A stretch of 64,000 nt of DNA from an uncultured Clostridia bacterium (GCA_934149005.1 CAKPDN010000008.1:1-64000); one strand, 5' to 3'; positions 1-7,604 are shown, numbered from the stretch's first letter. A program made the numbers and translations. Notes: a model not told the origin generated them from the letters alone.

Positions 1-477
1 GTAGTCTCCTGAACTTGCTAATTTGCTGTAGTCTCCTGAACTTGCTAATTTGCTGTTGTCTCCTGAACTTGCTAATTTGCTGTTGTATCCTGAACTTGCT
101 AATTTGCTGTTGTATCCTGAACTTGCTAATTGGCTGTTGTATCCTGAACTTGCTAATTGGCTGTAGTCTCCTGAACTTGCTAATTTGCTGTAGTCTCCTG
201 AACTTGCTAATTTGCTGTTGTCTCCTGAACTTGCTAATTGGCTGTTGTCTCCTGAACTTGCTAATTGGCTGTAGTCTCCTGAACTTGCTAATTTGCTGTA
301 GTCTCCTGAACTTGCTAATTTGCTGTTGTCTCCTGAACTTGCTAATTTGCTGTTGTATCCTGAACTTGCTAATTTGCTGTTGTATCCTGAACTTGCTAAT
401 TGGCTGTTGTCTCCTGAACTTGCTAATTGGCTGTTGTATCCTGAACTTGCTAATTGGCTGTTGTCTCCTGAACTTGC
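1..477. repeat. 27-bp coding tandem repeat, about 17.7 copies
   Basis: The unit, read on the plus strand, begins GTAGTCTCCTGAACTTGC and is 27 bases long. Copies differ at a few fixed positions (A/T at base 3, C/A at base 6, T/G near base 24). Read on the minus strand each unit is nine codons, S-K/Q-L-A-S-S-G-D/Y-Y/N. It is the repeat domain of the partial gene at 1-834, runs off the left edge, and leaves open frames in other phases that are not genes. Confidence 0.95.
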
Positions 478-834
478 TTGTACATCTTCATCTTGTTTTT
501 TATCTTTTATTTTGCACTTTTCCCATAAGAAATCTACGCTTGCTTTTATAAATCCTGTTAAATCTAATTTTGCTCCTATTTTTATTTTATTGGTTGCAAT
601 TTTACTATCTTCTCTATCTTCTTTATCCGGTTTATTTATATCTCCTATTGCTTCTACTTCTGCAAATGTACTATTACATAAATCATAATAGTTAAGTGTA
701 TCTAACGGATTTTCGCAGAAATGAAATCCATTATCACAACATTTTGGCTTTCCTTTCATTTCATATTCCTTATTTTCTTCGTATTGAAATCCTCTACATG
801 TCATATCTTTATTAAATCCTTTATATCCTTTCAT
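1..834 (-). CDS. Phage repeat protein with DUF7666-like N-terminus (3' end outside window)
   Basis: The frame is open from ATG at 834 to the left edge, so the C-terminus is not seen. AAAGGAAC lies 8-9 bases before the start. The N-terminus (M-K-G-Y-K-G-F-N-K-D then C-R-G-F-Q-Y-E, and later C-C-D-N-G-F-H-F-C-E-N-P) matches my memory of a phage family now called DUF7666, in which a short globular head precedes long repeats. Residues from about 118 on are nine-residue repeats rich in Ser, Gly and Ala; such repeats may form a beta-solenoid (inference). Function is unknown. It is the last visible gene of the leftward phage early operon. Confidence 0.75.
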   Translation of the reverse strand, partial: MKGYKGFNKDMTCRGFQYEENKEYEMKGKPKCCDNGFHFCENPLDTLNYYDLCNSTFAEVEAIGDINKPDKEDREDSKIATNKIKIGAKLDLTGFIKASVDFLWEKCKIKDKKQDEDVQASSGDNSQLASSGYNSQLASSGDNSQLASSGYNSKLASSGYNSKLASSGDNSKLASSGDYSKLASSGDYSQLASSGDNSQLASSGDNSKLASSGDYSKLASSGDYSQLASSGYNSQLASSGYNSKLASSGYNSKLASSGDNSKLASSGDYSKLASSGDY

Positions 835-848
835 CTCTTATGTTCCTT

Positions 849-1178
849 TCATTTAATTATTCTTAATTCCAAATCTGGATAAACTTTTTCAAATATTTTA
901 TGTTTTAATTTGAATACATCTGTCTGCATTCCTTTAACATCTTCTACTATTGTTTTGCCGTTTTCTATGTACTTAAAATCTGCAACATATTCTATCTTTC
1001 TAAATGTCCTTCCATTTTTCTTAAAACTATCTTGTAGCAAAAATCTTGGCTGTAATTCTAAATCAGTTATCGTTCCTGCTCTTTCTAGTAATTTTAATTC
1101 TTTATATCTTCTACTTTCTTGAATACTATCAAAGATGTAGTCATCTACTATTACTTTTTTATTTCTGTATTTGTTCAC
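849..1178 (-). CDS. DUF1064-family phage nuclease-like protein
   Basis: A 109-residue protein. The start is GTG at 1178, with GAGGAG about 10 bases upstream, inside the end of the preceding small ORF. The order of conserved residues (F-D-S-I-x-E, E-L-Q-P-x-F, Y-x-A-D-F-x-Y, D-V-K-G) fits DUF1064, a phage family with a PD-(D/E)XK-like, Holliday-resolvase-like core: D in A-D-F and the E-D-V-K-G set would be the acidic and lysine residues. It probably cleaves branched phage DNA; activity is inferred from the family. Confidence 0.75.
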   Translation of the reverse strand: MNKYRNKKVIVDDYIFDSIQESRRYKELKLLERAGTITDLELQPRFLLQDSFKKNGRTFRKIEYVADFKYIENGKTIVEDVKGMQTDVFKLKHKIFEKVYPDLELRIIK

Positions 1179-1329
1179 TTTTCTTTAGCTCCTCTCTTAA
1201 CTTTTCTTGCCATTTTTCTTTTCCTTGTATAAAGCCTTTGCATCTTATTACTGGCTTATAGTCTTCATTTTCTTGCTTGTTACAACCTAGACAGTAATAG
1301 CATATTGTGTTCTTTTCTACTTGTTTCAT
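1159..1329 (-). CDS. 56-aa cysteine-rich phage protein
   Basis: A short frame, ATG at 1329 to TAA at 1159, preceded by AGAGG at 8-bp spacing in the end of the HNH gene, and overlapping the DUF1064 start by 20 bases. The N-terminal half has C-Y-Y-C-L-G-C and a further C near residue 30, a possible metal site; the C-terminal half is charged and helical. Tight coupling on both sides supports that it is translated. No family recognised. Confidence 0.6.
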   Translation of the reverse strand: MKQVEKNTICYYCLGCNKQENEDYKPVIRCKGFIQGKEKWQEKLREELKKSEQIQK

Positions 1330-1332
1330 AGG

Positions 1333-1893
1333 CTAGGCCTCTTTCTCATATTCCCATTTGTATCCATAAGCAGTTCTACAATAATAAGTTTTACCATTTT
1401 TGTCTACGATTTTTTTATGTTTGCAACAGGCTGATATATTTGATACCGTTTTAATATTAAAACTTCTTGCTATATCATTCATGCAATTCCATTTTCTTAC
1501 TAGCTTTCCATCTAAATTATATTGATTAACCCTTTTTGCTCTCTTGTTTTTTTCACCTTTAATTGATGATTTGCATAGACCATGTTGTTTTGCATGTATT
1601 TTATTTTCATTATTAGTAACCCATTCTAAATTTTCAATTCTATTGTCTGCTTTATTACAATTTATGTGGTTTACTTGTGCCTTATTTTTAATATTAGGTA
1701 TAAAAGTCATTGCAATCAACCTATGTACTCTAATAGTTTTTGAAGTTTTTCCATTAGTAAGTTGAGTTATTAAATATCCTTTATGATCTTTATATTGTTT
1801 AATTATTTTTTCCTTTGTATTTCTTATTCTTCCTAAATTACTAACCTGATACAATCCATTATAGTTAATCGCATCTTTCCATTCTTCAATCAT
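1333..1893 (-). CDS. NUMOD4/HNH homing endonuclease
   Basis: A 186-residue protein: NUMOD4 motif at the N-terminus (E-E-W-K-D-A then Y-Q-V-S-N-L-G-R-I-R), an HNH core around residues 65-105 (R-V-H-R-L-I-A, V-N-H-I-N-C-N-K-x-D-N, N-L-E-W-V-T), and a C-terminal NUMOD1-like DNA-binding region ending in Y-G-Y-K-W-E-Y. It is a free-standing site-specific nuclease that spreads by copying itself into intronless or gene-less alleles. It sits inside the phage early operon with GAGGAG upstream. A second member lies at 5970-6548. Confidence 0.9.
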   Translation of the reverse strand: MIEEWKDAINYNGLYQVSNLGRIRNTKEKIIKQYKDHKGYLITQLTNGKTSKTIRVHRLIAMTFIPNIKNKAQVNHINCNKADNRIENLEWVTNNENKIHAKQHGLCKSSIKGEKNKRAKRVNQYNLDGKLVRKWNCMNDIARSFNIKTVSNISACCKHKKIVDKNGKTYYCRTAYGYKWEYEKEA

Positions 1894-1905
1894 TCAATCA
1901 TCTCC

Positions 1906-2229
1906 TCAAATATGTGGAATATGCTGATAATTTATTGCCTCAAATCCTGCTTGTGTTCTTTCATATACTGCTACTGTTTTGCCTGTGTATTCGCATTTCT
2001 TTTTATCTACTGCTTTTACATATCCCATTTTTTCTAATTCTGTTAGTCTTGGTGCTGTATAATTTCTTTCTGTGCTTGGTATAAATCCTAAATCAAATAA
2101 TTCTACTGCTAATTCCTTTGCCGTTTTAGGCTTATCTAATCTATTTAAGATTTGTATGTATCTTATTTTTGTTTTATCTTGTATGTCATTAAAACTCATT
2201 TGTCTTGTTTTAAATGTTATTGTATTCAT
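1906..2229 (-). CDS. Winged-helix phage protein
   Basis: 107 residues. The middle (T-A-K-E-L-A-V-E-L-F-D-L-G, then Y-T-A-P-R-L-T-E-L-E-K-M-G-Y-V, then a turn with K-T-V-A-V-Y-E) is a winged helix-turn-helix pattern, as in phage replication-associated or regulatory proteins. ATG at 2229 has GGAAGTG upstream. It lies between the helicase-loader-like gene and an HNH gene. Exact role unknown. Confidence 0.6.
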   Translation of the reverse strand: MNTITFKTRQMSFNDIQDKTKIRYIQILNRLDKPKTAKELAVELFDLGFIPSTERNYTAPRLTELEKMGYVKAVDKKKCEYTGKTVAVYERTQAGFEAINYQHIPHI

Positions 2230-2245
2230 TTGTTTATCACTTCCT

Positions 2246-2680
2246 TTACAATCCTAATTCTATTGCTAACGGTGTATAAAAATTGGTTCTATACCTTTCT
2301 TCTGGGTATTCCCATCCTTTATATTGTTTTTGCATTCCACAACTACATATAGCCATATACTCACAAGAAATTTCTTTTTCACCATTTTTTATTTTTTTCC
2401 AATATGTTATATAGCCTGTCCCTTTACATTTGTTACATTTTTGAGTTGTTTCGTCTCTTTTTACTTGGCTATATCCTAAGTTTGTATTGATTTCAATTAT
2501 ATCTGCTAATTTAGGTAAAAACTTACAAGTTCTATATACTTGTGAAATTACATACTTAAATCGTTTTATATCCATTTTTCTTAATTCTTGAAACCATATT
2601 TTTTTCTGTTCTTCTGATATTTCTTTTTGATAAAAATTTTCTATCTCTGTAGTCGTTTTAGTAAATTCATCAATCGTCAT
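2246..2680 (-). CDS. Phage helicase-loader-like protein with Cys4 motif
   Basis: About 144 residues. The N-terminal helical region (I-D-E-F and K-I-W-F-Q-E-L, then F-K-Y-V-I-S-Q-V, F-L-P-K-L-A-D-I) resembles the SPP1 G39P/helicase-loader fold found next to DnaD-like initiators. The C-terminal part has C-N-K-C-K-G-T-G-Y and, later, C-S-C-G, a DnaJ-like zinc site. The start is probably ATG at 2680; GTG at 2683 is also possible. It overlaps the end of the upstream DnaD-like gene by 11 bases, which implies translational coupling. It would load the host replicative helicase at the phage origin (inference). Confidence 0.6.
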   Translation of the reverse strand: MTIDEFTKTTTEIENFYQKEISEEQKKIWFQELRKMDIKRFKYVISQVYRTCKFLPKLADIIEINTNLGYSQVKRDETTQKCNKCKGTGYITYWKKIKNGEKEISCEYMAICSCGMQKQYKGWEYPEERYRTNFYTPLAIELGL

Positions 2681-3374
2681 CACTTAGCCCCCATTCTTTT
2701 CTATATCTCTCGGCTTTTTCCTCATCTGTTTCCTGTTTTTTGTTATTACTTTGATTTAATTTTTTTTGACTTTCTATTTGTTCAACAGAACTTATACTTT
2801 GCCTGATATATCTATCTAAAATGCTTTTTATGTATTTCATATTCATTGCTTTATGCTCTATTGCATCTTGCATAGCATAAATTATTAAATCTTCTGGCAA
2901 GTCGTTGCAGTAGTCCTCTAATATTTCTACTTCATGTGGAGTTATTAAAGGATTTATATTTTCCATATAAAATTTTATACTACTACTAGTCTTGTTTAGT
3001 TTAGTTTTGTTTAGTTTATTTAATGTACTACTATTTTGATTACCAATTTGATTACTATCTTGATTACTAATTTGACTACTAACTTGATTACTTTTTACCA
3101 TAGTGATTATTTTATATGAAGTCGCTTTAGTTGTATTTGCTTTAAAATCAATCAATCCTAATTGCTTTAAAACATTTCTGTTTTTATTAATCCCTGCTCT
3201 TGATAATCCAGTTACTAATTGAAGACTTAGATTTGCAACTGTAAACCATTCATTCCAATTACATTTGTTGTTTATATACATTAGTCCATGCCATAATGCA
3301 ATTTGTCCTGTTGAAAGTTGTTTAATCTGTACTAAATCATAAAAGCCTTTAATTTCTGTCAAATAATTCATCAT
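2670..3374 (-). CDS. DnaD-like phage replisome organizer
   Basis: About 234 residues. The N-terminal half is winged-helix-like (Q-I-A-L-W-H-G-L-M-Y-I-N then T-G-L-S-R-A-G-I-N-K-N-R), followed by an Asn/Gln/Ser-rich linker, then a DnaD/DnaB_2-type domain around residues 135-205 (F-Y-x-x-N-I-N-P-L-I-T-P then A-M-N-M-K-Y-I-K-S-I-L-D-R-Y). The start is ATG at 3374 or 3371, because AAAGGAG sits just before them; an upstream TTG would lie before that site. It recognises the phage origin and recruits the loader encoded next to it. Confidence 0.8.
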   Translation of the reverse strand: MMNYLTEIKGFYDLVQIKQLSTGQIALWHGLMYINNKCNWNEWFTVANLSLQLVTGLSRAGINKNRNVLKQLGLIDFKANTTKATSYKIITMVKSNQVSSQISNQDSNQIGNQNSSTLNKLNKTKLNKTSSSIKFYMENINPLITPHEVEILEDYCNDLPEDLIIYAMQDAIEHKAMNMKYIKSILDRYIRQSISSVEQIESQKKLNQSNNKKQETDEEKAERYRKEWGLSDDD

Positions 3375-3433
3375 TTTTCTCCTTTCGTACAATATAAGGG
3401 CAAACTTTGTTGTCTGCCCCTGTTGTCTATTTT

Positions 3434-3664
3434 TTAATCACTTAATCCTATTGCTGAACCTATTGCTATTCCTAACCAAGCAATAAATCCTCCTACTTCA
3501 CAAAAAATTATTCTTACTATTCCAAATGCTATTCCTAATCCATTTACAGGATTTATTGAATTAACTATTTGCGTTATTCCTCCTGCAAGCATTAACCATA
3601 TTCCCACGTATATTCCTAATACAATTCCTACAATTGCTATTAAAATTCCTATAATCTTTTTCAT
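3434..3664 (-). CDS. Small phage membrane protein
   Basis: 76 residues with a hydrophobic helix at about 4-28 (I-I-G-I-L-I-A-I-V-G) and a second at about 45-70. AGGAGG precedes ATG at 3664. It lies in the replication block, not next to lysis genes, so it is not obviously a holin. No family recognised. Confidence 0.6.
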   Translation of the reverse strand: MKKIIGILIAIVGIVLGIYVGIWLMLAGGITQIVNSINPVNGLGIAFGIVRIIFCEVGGFIAWLGIAIGSAIGLSD

Positions 3665-3686
3665 TTTCTTTTCCTCCTAATATTTT

Positions 3687-3968
3687 TTATAAATAACTTT
3701 TTCCTATTAATTTTATAAATTCTTCTCTTGTATGATTTTTTTCATATTCTTTTTGGCATTCTTGTTTTAATCTCAAATCTAACTCATGTCCATATTTACC
3801 ATGTACTCCGTATGTTCCTCTATGCTCTAAATATGTTAGCCATACTTTGAATCCGTTTTGCTCTGATATTTTTCTTTTTCCTGAGCCAAAATATATATGA
3901 TGTTCTTCTAGTCCATAAGTTTGTTCACTAACATAGCTTTCTTTTTTGCTTTGTAAAATTGATTTCAT
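3687..3968 (-). CDS. HNH-like phage nuclease, small
   Basis: 93 residues from ATG at 3968, whose ATGA overlaps the stop of the upstream gene; a GTG at 3980 is possible but too close to the ribosome site. The pattern E-E-H-H-I-Y-F-G-S-G-K-R, then H-R-G-T-Y-G-V-H-G, then L-D-L-R-L-K-Q-E-C-Q is typical of small phage HNH-type proteins beside NinB and ERF in recombination modules. The paired His are likely catalytic or metal ligands. Function is inferred. Confidence 0.55.
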   Translation of the reverse strand: MKSILQSKKESYVSEQTYGLEEHHIYFGSGKRKISEQNGFKVWLTYLEHRGTYGVHGKYGHELDLRLKQECQKEYEKNHTREEFIKLIGKSYL

Positions 3969-4507
3969 TTCTTGTCCCACTCTTTCAATAAACTTTCTAT
4001 TTCTGCATCTGATTTTGTTTCTATTCCATAAGCTTTACAGTCTTGAACTACTCCATCTATCAATCTTGACATTTGTTTAGAATTAAAAGAACTAGAGCCA
4101 TAATAAGCATTGATTATTTTAAATTCTGTATTTTCTATATATGTTGTATCTGCTATTTCGCAAAACCAAGCTATTCCTTGTGCTACCCACATTTTTTCAA
4201 AGGTCTTGATATTCTCTGTTTCTATCCTAAATCTTCTGAATATTCCTAGTTCTTTTACTCTTCTTTTGTATTCTTCTATCGTATCTATTTCTGCTAACTC
4301 ACATAATTCTTGCAAAAGTTTCCAAAAATAATTATTTGCATTAGTTGTTCTTTTCTTTATATATTTCTTTGCTTCTATTTTTAGTTTTAAGCCTTTTAGT
4401 TGTTCTATATCTGATAACTTGTCCTTTCCATCAATTAGAAAGCTTATTTTAGGTTTTCCTGTCTTATAATCTATATTTATTTCTTCTAATGTTCCTGTAG
4501 TTTGCAT
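3965..4507 (-). CDS. NinB-like phage recombination protein
   Basis: 180 residues. The C-terminal half has Y-Y-G-S-S-S-F-N-S-K-Q-M-S-R-L-I-D-G-V-V-Q-D-C, the pattern seen in NinB-type proteins of the lambda recombination region; an N-terminal OB-like region (G-K-P-K-I-S-F-L-I) precedes it. It follows the ERF gene by 8 bases, with GTAGGTGG upstream. It may bind single-stranded DNA together with ERF. The family call is moderate. Confidence 0.55.
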   Translation of the reverse strand: MQTTGTLEEINIDYKTGKPKISFLIDGKDKLSDIEQLKGLKLKIEAKKYIKKRTTNANNYFWKLLQELCELAEIDTIEEYKRRVKELGIFRRFRIETENIKTFEKMWVAQGIAWFCEIADTTYIENTEFKIINAYYGSSSFNSKQMSRLIDGVVQDCKAYGIETKSDAEIESLLKEWDKK

Positions 4508-4515
4508 TTAACCAC

Positions 4516-5172
4516 CTACTTTTTATCTGGCAATGTATTGCATTTATTTAATATTGCTACGTATTGTTCTTTTGTTAATTCAGCCGTATTTTTTATCCCA
4601 TAATTTTTTTCTAATGTTGGTATTACATCATAACCTTTTCTTAGCATAAGAGAATATATAGCTTTTGCTTCTACCTCTGTAACCTTATTATTAGATGTTT
4701 GTGTTTGTTTCTTTTTATACCCATCTTCGCTTGGATTTTGGTCTGGATCTTCCCCTGTTATTATTTTGTAACTTTTCATCAATGCATATTTATCTGCATA
4801 TGTCATTGCTTTTCCTGAACCTTTGTCTTGTGTATCTATTCCTTCTGCAAATGTTATTGTTTCTATATATTCATCTGTTTTGTCTATATTTACAAATCTA
4901 TAAGTAGTTTTTATTCTACTAAAGATGTTATTTTTTTCTCCATATTCGTTTGTAGTAGTATACATTGTACTTTCTATTACTTCTCTACTTGCTGGATAGC
5001 TATAAACTCTATACTTAAATTCTAGTTCTTTTACAGCTTTTAAAATATCCGCTTCACCTACTGCTTTATAGGCACTTTTGCCTTGTCCAACTGTCAAGTT
5101 TTTATTAACACTAGAAATTTCATTTGTTATATTAGAAAGTTTTTCAAATATATTCATTTCTTTAATTTCCAT
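4516..5172 (-). CDS. erf: ERF-family single-strand annealing protein
   Basis: 218 residues. The N-terminal 140 residues carry the ERF pattern: helical start with L-S-N-I, Y-K-A-V-G-E-A-D-I-L-K-A-V, then G-S-G-K-A-M-T-Y-A-D-K-Y-A-L-M-K-S-Y-K-I, then G-E-D-P-D. The C-terminal tail (T-E-V-E-A-K-A-I-Y onward) is a separate helical domain often appended to phage ERF. It anneals complementary single strands during phage recombination. AAGGAG lies 6 bases before ATG at 5172, inside a 17-codon ORF. Confidence 0.88.
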   Translation of the reverse strand: MEIKEMNIFEKLSNITNEISSVNKNLTVGQGKSAYKAVGEADILKAVKELEFKYRVYSYPASREVIESTMYTTTNEYGEKNNIFSRIKTTYRFVNIDKTDEYIETITFAEGIDTQDKGSGKAMTYADKYALMKSYKIITGEDPDQNPSEDGYKKKQTQTSNNKVTEVEAKAIYSLMLRKGYDVIPTLEKNYGIKNTAELTKEQYVAILNKCNTLPDKK

Positions 5173-5215
5173 AGTATTCTCCTTCTTTAATATCTTTTAA
5201 ATCTAAATAATCCAT
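5162..5215 (-). CDS. 17-codon leader ORF before ERF
   Basis: ATG at 5215 to TAA at 5162, with GTAGGTG just upstream. It contains the ribosome site and start of erf, overlapping it in another frame, so its translation could open or couple erf. It may also be a remnant. There is no homology evidence. Confidence 0.3.
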   Translation of the reverse strand: MDYLDLKDIKEGEYYGN

Positions 5216-5223
5216 AGTTACAC

Positions 5224-5718
5224 CTACTTTATTCTTAAACTTGTATTTTGTGTATTCATATTAACTCCTGCTGGCATTTCTCCTGTTGCCTTAAAATGTT
5301 CTTTTATGGCTGTTTTGTCTATTTTTACGCTTACTATTTCTTGTTTAAATTCTTTTGGTATTTCATCTTCGTTTATGATTTCCACACTAGGTGGATTTTT
5401 TGCTATACTTAGTGTTCCCAATGGTGTTTCTAATTTTGTAAATCCCCCTTGTTCCATACATTCTTTTACATATTCTTTAAATTTTGTAAGTCTATTTTCT
5501 AATGTCTTTCTTTGCTCTGAAATTCTTTTTTCTTCGTTTTTCATTGCCTCAATAGTTAATTCTATATTTCTTGTATAACCAATTAAATTTTGGCTTTTTT
5601 GTTGTAATAATTCTATTAATTCTTTTTCCACTTTCTTTTTATCTTCTTCTGTCATTTCTTCTTGTGACATCAACATTGGAAACGCATTTGTTATTTGATA
5701 TAAACTTAAATCTTGCAT
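5224..5718 (-). CDS. Siphovirus Gp157 family protein
   Basis: 164 residues beginning L-S-L-Y-Q-I-T-N-A-F. A long coiled coil (residues 20-95) is followed by a small beta domain with L-G-T-L-S-I-A-K-N-P-P-S-V-E-I and K-A-T-G-E-x-P-A-G-V. This is the Gp157 family, regularly placed before ERF in phages of Gram-positive bacteria and linked to phage resistance in Streptococcus thermophilus. The start overlaps the preceding stop (TAATG). Confidence 0.85.
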   Translation of the reverse strand: MQDLSLYQITNAFPMLMSQEEMTEEDKKKVEKELIELLQQKSQNLIGYTRNIELTIEAMKNEEKRISEQRKTLENRLTKFKEYVKECMEQGGFTKLETPLGTLSIAKNPPSVEIINEDEIPKEFKQEIVSVKIDKTAIKEHFKATGEMPAGVNMNTQNTSLRIK

Positions 5719-5852
5719 TATTCTTCACTCAACCTTTCATATATTTCATCTTCATATTGTTCATCATCTTTTTCTAGTAAATGTTCTATATAGCTGTCAT
5801 AATCATTATTTGTTTCTATATAGTCATCTTCGACCATTCTATTTTCTAACAT
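5718..5852 (-). CDS. 44-aa acidic phage protein
   Basis: ATG at 5852, preceded by AAGGAG at ideal spacing, to a TAA that overlaps the Gp157 start by one base. It is very rich in Asp, Glu and Tyr (D-S-Y-I-E-H-L-L-E-K-D-D). The coupled position supports expression. No family recognised; small acidic phage proteins sometimes mimic DNA or inhibit host enzymes, but nothing here shows that. Confidence 0.55.
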   Translation of the reverse strand: MLENRMVEDDYIETNNDYDSYIEHLLEKDDEQYEDEIYERLSEE

Positions 5853-5928
5853 TTCTTCTCCTTCTTGCATATCTGATTATTTTGTGTTAAAATAAATACA
5901 GATATGAATTTATATAAGTTTATGTTCT

Positions 5929-5964
5929 GAACTAATTTTGTGATTGGTAGTCTGAAATTAGTTC
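5929..5964. repeat. 10-bp inverted repeat beside the HNH gene
   Basis: GAACTAATTT at 5929-5938 pairs perfectly with AAATTAGTTC at 5955-5964, leaving a 16-base loop. No T-run follows on the minus strand, so it is a poor terminator. It lies just downstream of the second homing endonuclease gene and may be part of its target region or an RNA-processing hairpin. Confidence 0.55.
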
Positions 5965-5969
5965 TTTAT

Positions 5970-6548
5970 TTAATTTAAAAAACTCCATTGGTAGCCTCCT
6001 GCATATGCTTTTTTATTATGACAACATCTTGAAATTCCTGATATTGCAATATTTGTATTTTTATTAGCCTCTGTCAAGCTATTCCATACATTTAAAATGT
6101 TATTATCTTTATATTGAATAACCTTTTTAGCTCTTTTTTTTCCATTCTTTTTTCCATATTTTTTTCCGATTTTTCTTCCTTGATTAATTACGTTATTAGA
6201 TATTGCAATAAGATTATGTTTTCTTGCATGTTTCATATTTTCTTTATGTGTCGTCCATTCCAAATTAGAAATATTGTTATTTTCTTTATTTCCATCAATG
6301 TGGTTTATATCCCTTTTGTTCAATGGATTTTTTAAAAATGATTTTGCAACTATTCTATGTACTGCAATTGCTTTTTCCTTTCCATTTTTAAATAAATGTA
6401 CCATTGGATAGCCATTATTGTTCTTTGTTTGCCTTAATATATGTTTGTCTCTAAAAGTGCCTTTTCTAGGTATGCTCCTTACTTGTCCTAAATTAGAAAC
6501 TTCATATAAATCTTCATAATCCACTACATTTTTCCATATTTCTTCCAT
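5970..6548 (-). CDS. NUMOD4/HNH homing endonuclease, second copy
   Basis: 192 residues with the same order of parts as the protein at 1333-1893: E-x-I-W-K-N-V-V then Y-E-V-S-N-L-G-Q-V-R (NUMOD4), A-V-H-R-I-V-A and I-N-H-I-D-G-N-K-x-N-N (HNH core), N-L-E-W-T-T, and a C-terminal NUMOD1-like part with G-I-S-R-C-C. The sequences are related but clearly diverged, so this is not a recent duplication. ATG at 6548 directly follows the stop of the coiled-coil gene. Confidence 0.9.
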   Translation of the reverse strand: MEEIWKNVVDYEDLYEVSNLGQVRSIPRKGTFRDKHILRQTKNNNGYPMVHLFKNGKEKAIAVHRIVAKSFLKNPLNKRDINHIDGNKENNNISNLEWTTHKENMKHARKHNLIAISNNVINQGRKIGKKYGKKNGKKRAKKVIQYKDNNILNVWNSLTEANKNTNIAISGISRCCHNKKAYAGGYQWSFLN

Positions 6549-6812
6549 TTATTTCTCCTTTATTAGTTCTTTTATTTTGCCTAAAATAGCTTTTTCATTG
6601 TTATATGCATTTGAAGTTGCTATTCTTTTTATTCTGTCTATCAATTCTCTTTGTTCTTCATTTTCAAATCTTAAGTCTTTATTTTCTTCATATAATGCTT
6701 TGTTTTCATTTGATAACTCTTCATTTTTATTTTGTAAATCTGCAATTAATATGTTTCTATTTTCTATCTTTGCCTCTTGATTTTTTATTTTTCTATCTTT
6801 TCTTGTTAACAT
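6549..6812 (-). CDS. Phage coiled-coil protein
   Basis: 87 residues, almost entirely heptad-patterned (residues 8-65: N-E-E-L-S-N-E-N-K-A-L and so on). It may oligomerise. It is the first gene of the leftward replication block after the intergenic gap, immediately before the HNH gene. Role unknown. Confidence 0.6.
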   Translation of the reverse strand: MLTRKDRKIKNQEAKIENRNILIADLQNKNEELSNENKALYEENKDLRFENEEQRELIDRIKRIATSNAYNNEKAILGKIKELIKEK

Positions 6813-6830
6813 TCTCTTTCAACTCCTTTC

Positions 6831-6859
6831 TTGTAAAACTTTGTAAATTATTGTATAAT
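6831..6859 (+). promoter_or_regulatory. Sigma-A promoter for the 188-aa membrane protein
   Basis: TTGTAA at 6831-6836, a 17-base spacer, TATAAT at 6854-6859; GAGG and ATG (6884) follow. It drives a gene opposite to the surrounding phage operon. Confidence 0.75.
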
Positions 6860-6883
6860 ACCCTCGAAAGTGAGGTTATTATT

Positions 6884-7450
6884 ATGAGTACTACGGACTT
6901 TATTGCTTTACTAGCCTTTTTTATATCTTTGTATGGTGCCATACTATCAACATATACAGCCATAAATGAATTTTTCAGACTAGAACTATCTATTATAAAC
7001 CAAGATAAAAGTTTTATTACTTTTACAAAAAGTGATAAATATCTTGATGAATACGGAGAATATTTAAGTATTTATAAGAAAAATTTTTATACTATTGGTA
7101 TTCTTGTCAGAATAGTTAATAAATCTAAAAATCCAACTACTATTAATGAAATTGTTCTAAATGATAAGTATAAGTTGAATAGTTCTTCTAGTATTGATGG
7201 CATTATTCCTACTCAATTTGAAGCCATTGATAATAGTTTTATTGAACATGCATCTAAAAACTTTGATTACCCTATAATTAAACCTTTGTATGAGGTAAAA
7301 CCTTTAGATACAGTCGAAGGCTATCTGATTTTCAATGATATTGAAGAAATCCCATCTCAATTTAATGTTAAAATTAATACTGTTCAAAAATCTAAAACAT
7401 TTCATTTAAATTTAGTTATTCCTAACGATTACAGAAACGAACAAATATAA
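6884..7450 (+). CDS. Membrane-anchored protein of unknown function (phage cargo gene)
   Basis: 188 residues from ATG at 6884, chosen because TGAGG lies 9 bases upstream and the promoter at 6831-6859 would exclude earlier starts. An N-terminal transmembrane helix (F-I-A-L-L-A-F-F-I-S-L) is followed by a soluble, beta-rich domain. It has its own promoter and faces against the phage operon, as lysogenic conversion or superinfection-exclusion genes often do. That role is inferred from position only. Confidence 0.7.
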   Translation: MSTTDFIALLAFFISLYGAILSTYTAINEFFRLELSIINQDKSFITFTKSDKYLDEYGEYLSIYKKNFYTIGILVRIVNKSKNPTTINEIVLNDKYKLNSSSSIDGIIPTQFEAIDNSFIEHASKNFDYPIIKPLYEVKPLDTVEGYLIFNDIEEIPSQFNVKINTVQKSKTFHLNLVIPNDYRNEQI

Positions 7451-7595
7451 AAATCAACATTAATATTACATTTATCCAATTAAGTATTGCTATTGTTAGT
7501 AGTACTTTTTCTTTTTTGGCTTGTTCTTTTGCTTCTTTAATTTCATAATCACTTATCCCATATTTTCTTAATTCTTCTTCACGTTTTTTTGTCAT
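7422..7595 (-). CDS. 57-aa single-helix membrane protein
   Basis: ATG at 7595 with TAGGAGG at good spacing. The N-terminal half is charged (K-K-R-E-E-E-L) and the C-terminal half is one membrane helix (L-T-I-A-I-L-N-W-I-N-V-I-L). Its last 29 bases overlap the convergent gene 6884-7450. Unknown phage protein. Confidence 0.6.
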   Translation of the reverse strand: MTKKREEELRKYGISDYEIKEAKEQAKKEKVLLTIAILNWINVILMLIFIFVRFCNR

Positions 7596-7604
7596 TTTTC
7601 CCTC

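Noticed and set aside
1..477. CRISPR array
   Set aside because: The units follow each other without spacers and keep a codon phase; they are coding repeats.
15..688. Leu/Cys-rich plus-strand proteins
   Set aside because: They are other-frame readings of the 27-bp repeat, without a ribosome site.
3434..3664. Holin
   Set aside because: Size and helices fit, but it lies in the replication block with no endolysin nearby.
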